Assembly: GCA_035328465.1 (NCBI GenBank)
Contig: DAOLIQ010000007.1
Coordinates: forward strand, 1-64,000
From: JADJEI01 sp035328465
GTDB lineage: Bacteria > Bacteroidota > Ignavibacteria > Ignavibacteriales > Ignavibacteriaceae
Length of the DNA: 64,000 nt
Direction of reading: 5' to 3'
The notes beneath the pieces are model-generated. The model worked only from the letters and a program-made list of their open reading frames with translations, was not told the origin of the DNA and made no database searches. Shown in pieces: positions 17,555-26,724 of the stretch (position 1 is its first letter; every line of letters starts with the position of its first letter). A program made the translations under genes and the position numbers.

Positions 17555-18682
17555 CTATTTTTTAAAATATTCTCTTATTTTATCGCACACATAGTCAATC
17601 TGCTGATCTGATAGTTCTGCAAACATAGGTAAAGATATTCCTGTTTCTGCTAAATTTTCAGTTACTGGAAATGCACCTTTTTTATAACCAAGATGTTCGA
17701 AACACTTTTGCTGATGCAAAGGAACCGGGTAGTGGAGACCAGTTGCAATGCCATTATCTTTTAAATAATTCTGTAATTCATCTCTATTAGAACTCGAATT
17801 TATTCCTGTGTTGACTCTTGTAACAAACAAGTGGTAAACATGCTTAACATTCAACATCTCTGTTGGTAGAATCAATTGCTCGATAGATGAAAGTCTTTCT
17901 CTATATTTTGCAGCGACTTTTCTTCGGCCTTCAGTCCAGGAATCGAGATGTTTTAACTTTACTCCTAAAACCGCTCCTTGAATGCCTTCCATTCTATAAT
18001 TATGTCCATAAGTTTCATGGTAATACTTTTGCGACTGTCCGTGTTCTCTATATAGTTTAACTTTACGAAATACTTCATCATTATTAGTAACAACAGCACC
18101 GCCTTCGCCAAAAGCTCCCAAATTTTTCCCTGGATAAAAGCTAAAAGAAGTAGCGTAAGTCGTGCTTCCAATTCTTTTCCCATTGTATTCAGCAAAATGA
18201 GCCTGTGCAGCGTCTTCAACAAGCAGAAGATTATATTTATCCGCTATCTGTTTTAAATTATCTATATCTGCTGGCTGGCCATATAGGTGTACTGCGACGA
18301 TTGCTTTTGTTCGTGGTGTAATTGCGGCAATAATTTTTTCCGGATCAATGTTATAACTTAAGGGATGACAATCTACAAAGACGGGTGTAGCGCCGCATAA
18401 AGTAGCACCCCACGCTGTAGCAATAAAGGTATTTGCGGGAATTATCACTTCATCACCAGTTTTTATACCTGCTGCCCAAAGAACTAAATGATTAGCGTCA
18501 GTGCCTGACGATGTGCCAAGACAATATTTTACATTATGCTCTTTGGCAAATTCTTGTTCAAAGTTATGAACTGCATCGCCTAAAATAAAGGCGGTATTAT
18601 CAAGAACATTTTGAATTGCATCATCAATTTCTTTTTTAATAGATTTATATTGAACTTTTAGATCGAGAAATGGTACTTGCAT
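17555..18682 (-). CDS. wbpE: DegT/DnrJ/EryC1 sugar aminotransferase, WbpE-like
   Basis: A 375-residue PLP-dependent nucleotide-sugar aminotransferase. The PLP lysine lies in SFYPGKNLGAFGEGG near residue 185, and VEDAAQAH near 160 is the cofactor-contact region. It begins VPFLDLKVQYKSI, typical of the WbpE/WlbC group that makes UDP-GlcNAc(3NH2)A from the 3-keto sugar with glutamate as donor. It is first in the minus-strand arm and completes a three-enzyme set with the dehydrogenase and acetyltransferase. Confidence 0.9.
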   Translation of the reverse strand: MQVPFLDLKVQYKSIKKEIDDAIQNVLDNTAFILGDAVHNFEQEFAKEHNVKYCLGTSSGTDANHLVLWAAGIKTGDEVIIPANTFIATAWGATLCGATPVFVDCHPLSYNIDPEKIIAAITPRTKAIVAVHLYGQPADIDNLKQIADKYNLLLVEDAAQAHFAEYNGKRIGSTTYATSFSFYPGKNLGAFGEGGAVVTNNDEVFRKVKLYREHGQSQKYYHETYGHNYRMEGIQGAVLGVKLKHLDSWTEGRRKVAAKYRERLSSIEQLILPTEMLNVKHVYHLFVTRVNTGINSSSNRDELQNYLKDNGIATGLHYPVPLHQQKCFEHLGYKKGAFPVTENLAETGISLPMFAELSDQQIDYVCDKIREYFKK

Positions 18683-18818
18683 TTTGGCTCCAATTGGATT
18701 TGAGTTTAAGTAAAAATTATTTTAACATTATGGACAAAAGAATTATTCAACCATAATTTGAAGTGAATTTTTTAGCAATTTCTGTGCCTCACTGAATAGT
18801 GCCTACCTTGAATTCTAT

Positions 18819-18841
18819 TGGTAATGAAAATATAATTACCA
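18819..18841. repeat. Inverted repeat, possible operator
   Basis: TGGTAAT and ATTACCA form a perfect 7-bp palindrome around nine bases, in the region shared by the two divergent arms. It could be a regulator site; the AT-rich loop argues against a strong RNA structure. Confidence 0.35.
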
Positions 18842-19002
18842 TAATAATAATGAATGAGTCACTAAATAATAAAAATCCTGTCTCAAAAATATATTTTTCT
18901 CCTATTATTTCCTTGAAGAAATGTCTAAACATAAATTTTTACTAAAATGCTATTGTTCGATGATCCATTTAAATACTTTTTCTCGTTTTGGCAAAAAGAA
19001 AA

Positions 19003-19032
19003 TTGATTTATTAAATTAAAATTGTAAATTTG
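19003..19032 (+). promoter_or_regulatory. Candidate Bacteroidota-type promoter of the polysaccharide arm
   Basis: TTG (-33 core) and TAAATTTG (-7 element, consensus TAnnTTTG) are separated by 19 bases, within the 19-21 expected for the Bacteroidota primary sigma factor. Transcription from it would give a leader of about 150 bases containing the eight-codon frame at 19053-19079. Confidence 0.35.
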
Positions 19033-19186
19033 ACTGTGTTAAAGAGGAAACTTTGAAAAACTATTGGTACAGGTTTTGAATATTCACGAACTTACTAACC
19101 CTTAGATGGAAATATATTATTATTAGCTTTTCTTCTATTGATATAAATTGGTAAAGAATTATAACTTAAATAAACTTAATAAACAG

Positions 19187-19792
19187 ATGAAAACATTCAT
19201 AATTTTTGTCGTTACCCTATTAGCTGTTCGATATTCTTCCTCCTTCGCACAAAATCTTAATCCCGGAGATGGAATCAGACTTACACTCTTCAACGTTACT
19301 GATCAAATATCGGGTGATTATTTTATTCAGTTAGACCGAACGTTGCAACTCCCTTACATAGGTACAATTTACACGAATGATAAAAATTACCTACTGATTA
19401 AAAATGAAATCATTCAGAAGTATGATTCCCTCTATCGCAACCCCGAGTTATCAATTCAACCATTATTTAAGATTAATATTATTGGAGAAGTAAAACAACC
19501 CGGCTTTTATTTTGTGACTGATGTGGAGAAGTTATCCGGCATTTTTGCGCTTGCAGGGGGCGTTACGGGTGATGCGGATATCGATAATGTATTTATCATC
19601 CGGGATAGCGCCGAGATTGAATTAAATGCACGAGACATGATAGAATCCGGGAACACATTAGGTGATGTAGGATTAATCTCTGGCGATAGAATTTACGTTC
19701 CAAGAACGTGGTGGGCTGATGCAAAAGGTGTAACAATTATCGCAGGTGCCTTAACTGTACTTGTATCGGTGGCAGCACTATTACTTAAGTAA
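19187..19792 (+). CDS. Short Wza-like polysaccharide export protein
   Basis: A 201-residue protein. After a signal peptide (cleavage near SFAQ) comes the polysaccharide export (poly_export) domain that begins LNPGDGIRL, then an SLBB-like domain beginning INIIGEVKQPGFY (about residue 100). A hydrophobic C-terminal segment (VTIIAGALTVLVSVAALLL) could anchor it. There is no lipobox, and it is shorter than Wza, so it resembles compact GumB-type exporters. It probably forms part of the outer-membrane channel together with the Wzc-like kinase 30 bases downstream. ATG 19187 fits the signal peptide; a TTG at 19148 would add a polar extension. Confidence 0.85.
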   Translation: MKTFIIFVVTLLAVRYSSSFAQNLNPGDGIRLTLFNVTDQISGDYFIQLDRTLQLPYIGTIYTNDKNYLLIKNEIIQKYDSLYRNPELSIQPLFKINIIGEVKQPGFYFVTDVEKLSGIFALAGGVTGDADIDNVFIIRDSAEIELNARDMIESGNTLGDVGLISGDRIYVPRTWWADAKGVTIIAGALTVLVSVAALLLK

Positions 19793-19822
19793 ATTGAATT
19801 AACAAAGAATTTTAAGGTTAAT

Positions 19823-22318
19823 ATGTCAAAAGAAAAAAATCCTCAATTAAGATCGACGAGACCTAAGCGAAAAGAAAAGTCCTTAGTTGATTTATTTCAG
19901 ATTTTAAATAAACATAAATGGTACTTAATAATTTCTGTTGTACTTGCTCTGATCATCGCAATATTATACAATTTTGTCTCGACACCAATCTATGAAGCAA
20001 CTGTTCTGTTAAAAAAAGAAAACGCGCCCGAAGCAAGCATGAAACCTGATATTCAGGATATCCTTAATATTCAGAACCAGGATATTATAGAAACCGAAAT
20101 GGAATTGGTGCAAACTTGGACAGTTTTAAGAAAAGTTGCTGATTCACTAAATTTATTTTTAACCATTGATAAGATTGTAAAACCTAGTGGTGAATCCATC
20201 GAGATAGCGAAGAATGCTATCGAATATGAGAGCCCCGAATTTTACCTTAACTCACCAAACCTTGGTTCTCTTCCCGAGTTTGGCAGAATAAAAATTGAGC
20301 AGCTTGACATTACTGCCAAATTTTATGTGAAAGTCAACAGTCAAACTAATTTTTCACTTTACAGTGCTGAAAATGATAGACTATTAGAAACTACTAGCGA
20401 TTCCTTAACCGGAAACTTCACTATTGATATAGCTAAAATTCCTTTAAAATGGTCAAATGCTGAACCCGGTTCCAAAGTGTATTTTACTTTAGACAATTAC
20501 TATTCGGTCATTGAGGGTTTAAAAAAATCCTTGTCAGTCCAAAGGAGATTAAAAACCGACGTTTTCGAAGTTTCAATAAAAAATTCATCCCCCTTTGCTG
20601 CAGCTAAAATTTCGAATGTATTAACTGATAAATTTAGAGAGTCGAGAATTGATCAGCAGAAAGAAACAATTCGTTATTCATTTAATTTTGTCGATCAGCA
20701 GCTTGAGCAAATGCAGGAGAAATTAAAATCAGCCGAAGCAAATCTCACAAGTTTCAAATCATCAGGTCAAATAATGACCATTGATAAAAGTTCTGAAGAA
20801 TTAGTGAATTTTCTTAGCTCATTAGAAGCGGAAAAGATGAAAACAGAATTGGAACTTGGACAGTACAAAAACAAGATGGCAGATATGCAGAAGGAACTCG
20901 GAAATAAAGGATATTTTGACCAAAGTTTTCTTGCACCGGAAGGAAATGAACCCACCAACTCCCCTTTTTCTTCAGCAATGAAACAATTGTCAGATCTCGA
21001 ACTTCAGCGCCTTGAATTGCTTCAAAAAAGAACAGAGAGCCATCCTGATGTTATTAAACTTGATGAACAAATAAATCTCGTAAAGAATAAGTTGGGTTCG
21101 TTTAATGAGAACACTCTAACTTCTTACGGAATTATTTCAAACGCATTGGAGCAAAAACTTTTACAGATTACAAACTTAATGTCCAAGTATGAAGTTAAGA
21201 TGGAAACACTTCCAGCACAGGAAAACCGCTTAGTAAGTTTAATGCGTCAAAAAAATGTTTACGAGAAAATTTTCACCCTCCTTTTAGATAAACGTGAGGA
21301 GATGAGAATGGCAGAACTTTCCAAACTTCAAGACATTGTAATTGTTGATCCTGCACATACTCCATTGGATCCTATCTCCCCTAAAAAACTCCTTAATCTT
21401 ATACTTGCGCTTATTGCCGGAGCTTTTATTGGGGTTATGTCTATCTTTATTCTTGAATTTAAAAATACCAAACTTATTAATCTTGATGAATTAGAGGAAG
21501 ATTTTAAGATTCCGATTCTAGCAATAGTACCTGCATACACTACGGAAATTAAAAGCAAAATTGAAAATGCTCAGGATGGCAAATCAAGATTAGTAACATT
21601 AATGGAAAATGCTGATGGTTTTACAGAGTCATTTCGTTTGCTCAAAACAAAAATCCTTTTCCAGATGGAAGGAAAAGAAAAAATATTCCTCGTGACCAGT
21701 TGTGAAGAAAATACTGGAAAGACGAGTGTCGTTTCCAATTTGGCTGTTTCCATAGCACAAGAAAACAAGCGCGTACTTGTGATTGATTGTGATTTAAGAA
21801 AGGCAGAACTCTCTTCGAAATTTGACATCTCCGAGAAATCACCCGGCTTGATCGAATATTTAATGAACGATGTTCCTCCAAAAATTTACAATAAAATATT
21901 AAAAAGAATTGACATACTTCCGGCTGGCGGTACTACAGAGGACTCCGGTAATATTCTTAACTCAGAAAAGATGAAATTACTTTTTGAAACGATTAATTCT
22001 TCCGCTTATGATTTTATTATTATTGACACCCCTCCTGTTACTCGTGTTGTTGATACATTGATACTTGGACGATTTGTAAAAGATGCTATTCTCGTTGTTC
22101 GCCCGGGCTTCTCATTTAAAGAGAGCGTCTATGGCGGTATTCAAGACATGATGCAGGCAAGCATTAAGATACGAGGGATAGTTGTTAACTCAGCAGACGT
22201 CGAAAAATCTTCATACAGATATCGTTATGGGTATGGGTATGGATATGGACATAAGAAATATGGTGAGACTTCGAAGCAAACAATTCAAACCGGTGAAGTT
22301 GTTGAATCTAAAGCCTGA
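19823..22318 (+). CDS. Wzc-like polysaccharide co-polymerase and tyrosine autokinase
   Basis: An 831-residue inner-membrane protein. A Wzz domain (about 15-110) starts with membrane helix LIISVVLALIIAILY, followed by a long periplasmic coiled-coil region (about 290-500) and a second helix near 525-545. The cytoplasmic BY-kinase domain has Walker A EENTGKTS (about 627-634), Walker A' VLVIDCDLRKA (about 651-661) and Walker B FIIIDTPP (about 731-738). A tyrosine cluster, YRYRYGYGYGYG, near 798-809 is the autophosphorylation site. It controls chain length and export with the Wza-like protein through cycles of tyrosine phosphorylation. No cognate phosphatase is seen in the window. Confidence 0.95.
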   Translation: MSKEKNPQLRSTRPKRKEKSLVDLFQILNKHKWYLIISVVLALIIAILYNFVSTPIYEATVLLKKENAPEASMKPDIQDILNIQNQDIIETEMELVQTWTVLRKVADSLNLFLTIDKIVKPSGESIEIAKNAIEYESPEFYLNSPNLGSLPEFGRIKIEQLDITAKFYVKVNSQTNFSLYSAENDRLLETTSDSLTGNFTIDIAKIPLKWSNAEPGSKVYFTLDNYYSVIEGLKKSLSVQRRLKTDVFEVSIKNSSPFAAAKISNVLTDKFRESRIDQQKETIRYSFNFVDQQLEQMQEKLKSAEANLTSFKSSGQIMTIDKSSEELVNFLSSLEAEKMKTELELGQYKNKMADMQKELGNKGYFDQSFLAPEGNEPTNSPFSSAMKQLSDLELQRLELLQKRTESHPDVIKLDEQINLVKNKLGSFNENTLTSYGIISNALEQKLLQITNLMSKYEVKMETLPAQENRLVSLMRQKNVYEKIFTLLLDKREEMRMAELSKLQDIVIVDPAHTPLDPISPKKLLNLILALIAGAFIGVMSIFILEFKNTKLINLDELEEDFKIPILAIVPAYTTEIKSKIENAQDGKSRLVTLMENADGFTESFRLLKTKILFQMEGKEKIFLVTSCEENTGKTSVVSNLAVSIAQENKRVLVIDCDLRKAELSSKFDISEKSPGLIEYLMNDVPPKIYNKILKRIDILPAGGTTEDSGNILNSEKMKLLFETINSSAYDFIIIDTPPVTRVVDTLILGRFVKDAILVVRPGFSFKESVYGGIQDMMQASIKIRGIVVNSADVEKSSYRYRYGYGYGYGHKKYGETSKQTIQTGEVVESKA

Positions 22319-22366
22319 TTTCATTTTACAAGTTCAACGGGATATAATTTTTTTACTTCAAAATTA

Positions 22367-23395
22367 ATGCTTACAAATCCTCAAAACTCCATTAATGGAT
22401 GGGAGAAAAATGTTCTTTCAATTCCCAATTATTCATTTTTCAACACAAAAGAATGGTTAGAATTAATTACAGAATCTTATAATTATAAAAATATTTCAAT
22501 TATAACGAATTCGCCCGATTCATCATTTGAGTATTTCCCTTTAGTTGAGATAAATAGTTTTATTACCGGCAGGAGAGCAGTCTGCCTTCCGTTTAGTGAT
22601 TATTGTGAGCCTCTCATTGCTGATCAAACTGCTTTTGACAATTGCTTCAATAAACTTTTACAGCAAGGTGAAAAAGCGAAATGGAAATATCTTGAAATTA
22701 AAGGAGGGGCAGAATTCCTGTATCAGAACCAACCTGCCGCAATAGATTATGGACATCTCCTCTATCTCAATTCTGATGAACAAAAGTTGTTCAGTTCATT
22801 TAGCAGCAATACAAAAAGGAATATTAAAAAATCTCTTTCTGAAGGACTTAAGGTTGAAATTTCAAGTACTCAGAAAGCGTTGAACGATTATTATCATTTG
22901 AACCTAATAACTCGAAAGCGCCATGGACTACCTCCCCAGCCGTATAAATTTTTTCAAAATTTATTTGACAAAATCATAAAAACCGGTAGGGGTAATATTT
23001 GCCTCGTATCTCATGATAAACAAATTATTGCAGGTGCAATCTATCTTCATTTTGGTAAAAAGGTGTTGTATAAATATGGTGCATCCGATCTTTCATTTCA
23101 AAATTTAAGAGCAAATAATTTAGTGATGTGGGAAGCGATTCGTCACTATGCTGCTCTCGGGTATGAAGAATTTTACTTTGGCAAAACAGAACCGGAAAAT
23201 GACGGCCTAAGAAGATTCAAGAATGGATGGAATACTATAGAATATGAAATTAAAACTTACCGTTACGATTTTAGGAAAAAAAATTTTGTAAAATTGATTA
23301 CCAAAACTCATGGAGAGCATAATAAATATTTCGCCGCACTTCCAATTCCGGTGTTGAAAGTGATTGGTAAAATAGCTTATAGGCATATCGGTTAA
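22367..23395 (+). CDS. FemAB/GNAT-like acyltransferase (copy 1)
   Basis: A 342-residue protein with the double-GNAT fold pattern of FemAB-like peptidyltransferases. The C-terminal half has IAGAIYLHFGKKVLYKYGAS and NLRANNLVMWEAIRHY, followed by YFGKTEPENDGLRRFKNGW. FemAB proteins transfer amino acids from aminoacyl-tRNA to peptidoglycan precursors. Relatives inside exopolysaccharide loci are common and their substrates are mostly unknown. It starts 48 bases after the tyrosine kinase gene with no clear ribosome-binding site. It is more distant from copies 2 and 3 than they are from each other. Confidence 0.8.
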   Translation: MLTNPQNSINGWEKNVLSIPNYSFFNTKEWLELITESYNYKNISIITNSPDSSFEYFPLVEINSFITGRRAVCLPFSDYCEPLIADQTAFDNCFNKLLQQGEKAKWKYLEIKGGAEFLYQNQPAAIDYGHLLYLNSDEQKLFSSFSSNTKRNIKKSLSEGLKVEISSTQKALNDYYHLNLITRKRHGLPPQPYKFFQNLFDKIIKTGRGNICLVSHDKQIIAGAIYLHFGKKVLYKYGASDLSFQNLRANNLVMWEAIRHYAALGYEEFYFGKTEPENDGLRRFKNGWNTIEYEIKTYRYDFRKKNFVKLITKTHGEHNKYFAALPIPVLKVIGKIAYRHIG

Positions 23396-23597
23396 GTGTT
23401 AAAGTATTTTCTTTGGGAAACTATTACATGGAAAAATTATCACCTTGAAACACAGAGCTGTACCTAATGATTAAATTTGACTTAAATATCGAATAATTTA
23501 ACAGATTTTTCTTGGAACATTATTTGTACTATTTCAGGAAAAACATTCACTTGTTTGGTGGGTGAGAAAATTTTAGAAATTCTAATCTGAGGAATAA

Positions 23598-24560
23598 ATG
23601 AAAATCCTAATTGCAAGTTCGATTCATAAAAATGCTGTTGACAAACTTCAAAAAGAGCACGATGTAGTCTGTGCTTTTAATGCTTCTGAAGAAAACCTGA
23701 TTTCAGCTGTAGCTGACCGTGATATTTTAATATTTCGAAGCGGAGTCAAAATTTCTACTGAAGTATTAAAAAGTGCACCGAATCTTAAAATGCTCATTCG
23801 TGCCGGATCGGGTCTTGACAATCTTGATCTTGATTATGTTCGACAAAGAGAGATTAAACTTGTTCGTATTCCCCAACCGGGCGCCAAAGCTGTCGCTGAA
23901 TTAAGTTTTGCATTTATGCTTGCCCTTTCAAGAGAGTTATTAAAAGCAGATTCATTATGGAGGCAAGGTCATTGGGTGAAATCTGAAATGAAAGGTTTCC
24001 TGCTGACTGGCAAAGTTTTAGGTGTAATTGGCTGTGGTAATATCGGTTCGCGAGTTGGAGCAATGGGGGCGGCATGGGGAATGAATGTTTTAGGCTGCGT
24101 CCGTCATTCCAATTTAACTAATGAGTTCATTTCAGGAATGAAAGCTAAAGGTATTAAGATTACCTCCTTTGATGAAGTTGTGGCTAATGCTGATTATCTG
24201 AGCATTCATGTGCCGCTTGATGATTCAACAAGAAATCTAATAAATGAAAATGTTCTGAATAGAATGAAACCGGGCTCATACTTGATGAACCTTGCCAGGG
24301 GTGGTGTAGTTGATGAACAAGCATTGTACCGTGCTTTAACCGAAGGCGGTAAACTGAAAGGGGCTGCCACTGATGTTCACGTCGCTGAAGGTGAAGGTAA
24401 AATTTCTCCTTTAGCCGGATTGCAAAATGTTATTCTTACTCCTCACATCGGGGCTCAGACTATTGATTCGCAAAAGGAGATCGGCGAAATAATTTTATCA
24501 ACTGTCGAGGAATTTGAAAAGGAGAAAATCAAAATTTTACAGGAATCTGCTGTAAATTAA
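23598..24560 (+). CDS. D-2-hydroxyacid dehydrogenase, possible phosphonopyruvate reductase
   Basis: A 320-residue NAD-dependent D-isomer 2-hydroxyacid dehydrogenase resembling the catalytic and NAD domains of 3-phosphoglycerate dehydrogenase (SerA), without the ACT regulatory domain. It has the Rossmann loop GVIGCGNIGSRVG (about residues 139-151), the catalytic Arg in NLARGGVVDE (about 233) and the catalytic His in TPHIGAQT (about 282). GAGGA precedes the ATG. The PEP mutase gene starts 45 bases after its stop, so they should be co-transcribed. By context I infer it may reduce phosphonopyruvate to phosphonolactate. A serine-pathway or other 2-oxoacid role is the alternative. Confidence 0.88.
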   Translation: MKILIASSIHKNAVDKLQKEHDVVCAFNASEENLISAVADRDILIFRSGVKISTEVLKSAPNLKMLIRAGSGLDNLDLDYVRQREIKLVRIPQPGAKAVAELSFAFMLALSRELLKADSLWRQGHWVKSEMKGFLLTGKVLGVIGCGNIGSRVGAMGAAWGMNVLGCVRHSNLTNEFISGMKAKGIKITSFDEVVANADYLSIHVPLDDSTRNLINENVLNRMKPGSYLMNLARGGVVDEQALYRALTEGGKLKGAATDVHVAEGEGKISPLAGLQNVILTPHIGAQTIDSQKEIGEIILSTVEEFEKEKIKILQESAVN

Positions 24561-24605
24561 TTTTTGTTAATAAAAGTATATTGACCTTAAATCAGAGAGA
24601 GGAAT

Positions 24606-25493
24606 ATGAAAAAGACAACTCAATTTAGACAAATGCTTCTTTCGTGTAATACTGAATTTATTATGGAAGCACATAGTGGATTAAGCGCAAAAATAGTACA
24701 AGAAGCGGGCTTCAAAGGAATTTGGGCAAGTGGTTTATCAATGTCAGCAGCAATGGGCGTTAGAGACAATAATGAAGCAAGCTGGACACAAGTACTTGAA
24801 GTATTGGAATACATGAGTGACGCAACTGAAATCCCCATCCTTGTTGATGCTGATACCGGCTACGGAAATTTCAATAACGTTCGCCGCTTAGTAAAAAAAC
24901 TTGAACAGCGCAGTGTTGCTGCAATGTGTATCGAAGATAAACTTTTTCCAAAAACTAATTCTTTTATAAATGGCGAACAGCAGGAACTGGCAAATATTGA
25001 AGAATTTTGCGGTAAGATAAAAGCTGCAAAAGATACACAGACAGATGAAGATTTTTCTGTAGTTGCACGCGTTGAAGCTTTAATCGCAGGGCTTGGACTT
25101 GATGAAGCACTAAGGCGTGCAGAAGCTTATTATAAAGCAGGCGCTGATGCAATTTTGATCCATAGTAAAATTGCTAAGCCCGATCAGATTTTGGATTTTA
25201 TGAATGCCTGGCAGAACCAGGGACCAATTGTAATTGTCCCAACAATGTATTACAAAACGCCGACTAAATTGCTGGAAGACGCTGGAATAAGTCTTATTAT
25301 TTGGGCTAATCATCTTTTAAGATCATCCATCAAAGCAATGCAGAATACAGCTCATCAGATTTATAACGAAAGATCATTGATTTCCGTTGAACCTGAAATA
25401 GTATCGGTGAAAGAAATTTTCAGACTGCAAAACGCTGATGAGTTGAAAGAAGCTGAAAAAAAATATCTGCCGATGATTGGCGAATCGGTTTAG
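24606..25493 (+). CDS. pepM: Phosphoenolpyruvate mutase (PEP phosphomutase)
   Basis: A 295-residue isocitrate-lyase-superfamily enzyme that rearranges PEP to phosphonopyruvate, the entry step of nearly all phosphonate biosynthesis. The diagnostic EDKLFPKTNS is at residues 110-119. Other catalytic positions match the mussel enzyme with a constant offset of four: W40, S42, D54, D81, D83, E110, N118 and R155. Length is normal and AGAGAGGA precedes the ATG. The usual partner phosphonopyruvate decarboxylase is absent here; the upstream neighbour is a 2-hydroxyacid dehydrogenase. Methylisocitrate lyase or oxaloacetate hydrolase is excluded by the NS-containing loop. Confidence 0.96.
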   Translation: MKKTTQFRQMLLSCNTEFIMEAHSGLSAKIVQEAGFKGIWASGLSMSAAMGVRDNNEASWTQVLEVLEYMSDATEIPILVDADTGYGNFNNVRRLVKKLEQRSVAAMCIEDKLFPKTNSFINGEQQELANIEEFCGKIKAAKDTQTDEDFSVVARVEALIAGLGLDEALRRAEAYYKAGADAILIHSKIAKPDQILDFMNAWQNQGPIVIVPTMYYKTPTKLLEDAGISLIIWANHLLRSSIKAMQNTAHQIYNERSLISVEPEIVSVKEIFRLQNADELKEAEKKYLPMIGESV

Positions 25494-25539
25494 CATTTTT
25501 CTATTGTAGTGAAATAATATATAAACCGAATTTGTCCGA

Positions 25540-26724
25540 ATGCAATCTGTAAATGAAAATTCCTACCACTTCAATCTGCATGGAATTGTTGGCTTAAAAT
25601 TAGTAAACCCATCTGCAGCGGATCTAAAGAAATTTAATAATTCGTTCTCTGAGTTTGCGGTTCACGATGAAATCGCTTCAGACATTGTTATTAAGTTCGT
25701 AGGTAAAATTGAAACAACCAATCTTAACTATATTGGCCTGAACGATGCGGCATTCGACAATGATGGTTACTACATCCTTTCAACGGGTAGAAATAAATTT
25801 AAAGCAAAAGTTCCATTCGATCAAATTGATAATCAATTAGAAATACTCTGTGAAAACGGCTCATCAGAAATTCCCTATCTGCATTATTTCATCAACTTAT
25901 TTTTCCTCAAAAAGAATTATATCCCTCTTCACGCTTCAGCCTTTAGATTTAATAATCAAACGGCGCTTGTTATGGGATGGTCTAAAGGCGGGAAGACTGA
26001 ATCGCTTCTGTCGTTTGCAAAAAAAGGAGCTGAATATGTTGGTGATGAAACCGTTATTATTTCTAATGATGGGGAGACAGTTTTTGGTATCCCGGTTCCC
26101 GTTTGTGTTTGGGAATGGCAGTTCAAACAAATTCCGGAGTTAATGCCAAATCTGCCTTTACAAAAAAAAGTGATTTTTAGTTTGATTCACTTAGTTGATT
26201 GGTTTTATAAATTCCTCAAAAAAACTTTTCTCAAAAAGTCATTTATCACAAAAATTTTTTCGGAAGCTCTTCCTGCATTCAAAAGACAACTAAATATTAA
26301 ATTAGATCCGCGCAAAATATTTAAATCGAATATTGTAAAGGGTAAAATTCCACTTAACAAAATTATTTTGATTATGAGCCATAATAGCTCAGAAATTATT
26401 ATTACTAAATGTGAAATTGATGAAGTTATCAATCGAATGATCAGCTCGCAAGAGTACGAGTTTAATTCATTTATGGGTTATTACGCAAAATTTAAATTTG
26501 CTTTCCCCGATAGGAAAAGTCATTTGTTAGAAAGTCTGAACCAAATTCAATTCAAATTATTAAACGAAGTATTTAAAGGTAAAAGTGCTTTTAAAGTTAC
26601 TCACCCCTACCCTGTTTCTTTTGATAAATTATTTGATGTAATGAAATCAATTTTCGAAAAAGATAACTCTAGTCTAGAAACAAAATCAGATTTATTACAG
26701 AGGGAATCAAATATTAAATCATGA
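25540..26724 (+). CDS. HPr-kinase-like P-loop protein
   Basis: A 394-residue protein whose middle part resembles the C-terminal kinase domain of HprK. IPLHASAFRF is followed by a P-loop GWSKGGKTES (about residues 147-156) and YVGDETVIIS. Related proteins occur in exopolysaccharide loci beside ATP-grasp and FemAB-like genes; no substrate is established for them. The region after the P-loop is strongly basic and aromatic (repeated FLKK), suggesting membrane contact. The stop overlaps the next start by four bases (ATGA), so translation with the small-molecule kinase is coupled. The N-terminal 100 residues are unassigned. Confidence 0.78.
   Translation: MQSVNENSYHFNLHGIVGLKLVNPSAADLKKFNNSFSEFAVHDEIASDIVIKFVGKIETTNLNYIGLNDAAFDNDGYYILSTGRNKFKAKVPFDQIDNQLEILCENGSSEIPYLHYFINLFFLKKNYIPLHASAFRFNNQTALVMGWSKGGKTESLLSFAKKGAEYVGDETVIISNDGETVFGIPVPVCVWEWQFKQIPELMPNLPLQKKVIFSLIHLVDWFYKFLKKTFLKKSFITKIFSEALPAFKRQLNIKLDPRKIFKSNIVKGKIPLNKIILIMSHNSSEIIITKCEIDEVINRMISSQEYEFNSFMGYYAKFKFAFPDRKSHLLESLNQIQFKLLNEVFKGKSAFKVTHPYPVSFDKLFDVMKSIFEKDNSSLETKSDLLQRESNIKS

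Larger units (their letters stand above)
18683..19186. other. Divergent intergenic region of the polysaccharide locus
   Basis: About 500 bases between the minus- and plus-strand arms, so it must hold promoters for both. Visible elements are an inverted repeat TGGTAAT/ATTACCA (18819-18841) and a promoter-like pair, TTG at 19003-19005 and TAAATTTG at 19025-19032. After these comes an eight-codon frame starting TTG at 19053 behind AGAGGA and stopping at 19077-19079. No longer gene is supported. Confidence 0.5.

Noticed and set aside
22182..22367. 61-codon plus-strand frame at the end of the tyrosine kinase gene
   Set aside because: It is a frame-shifted reading of the Tyr/Gly-rich kinase tail, with no ribosome-binding site.
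23598..24560. Assignment of the dehydrogenase as SerA of serine biosynthesis
   Set aside because: It lacks the ACT domain and lies directly before PEP mutase with no serine pathway genes nearby. I keep SerA-like function as an alternative and do not assert it.
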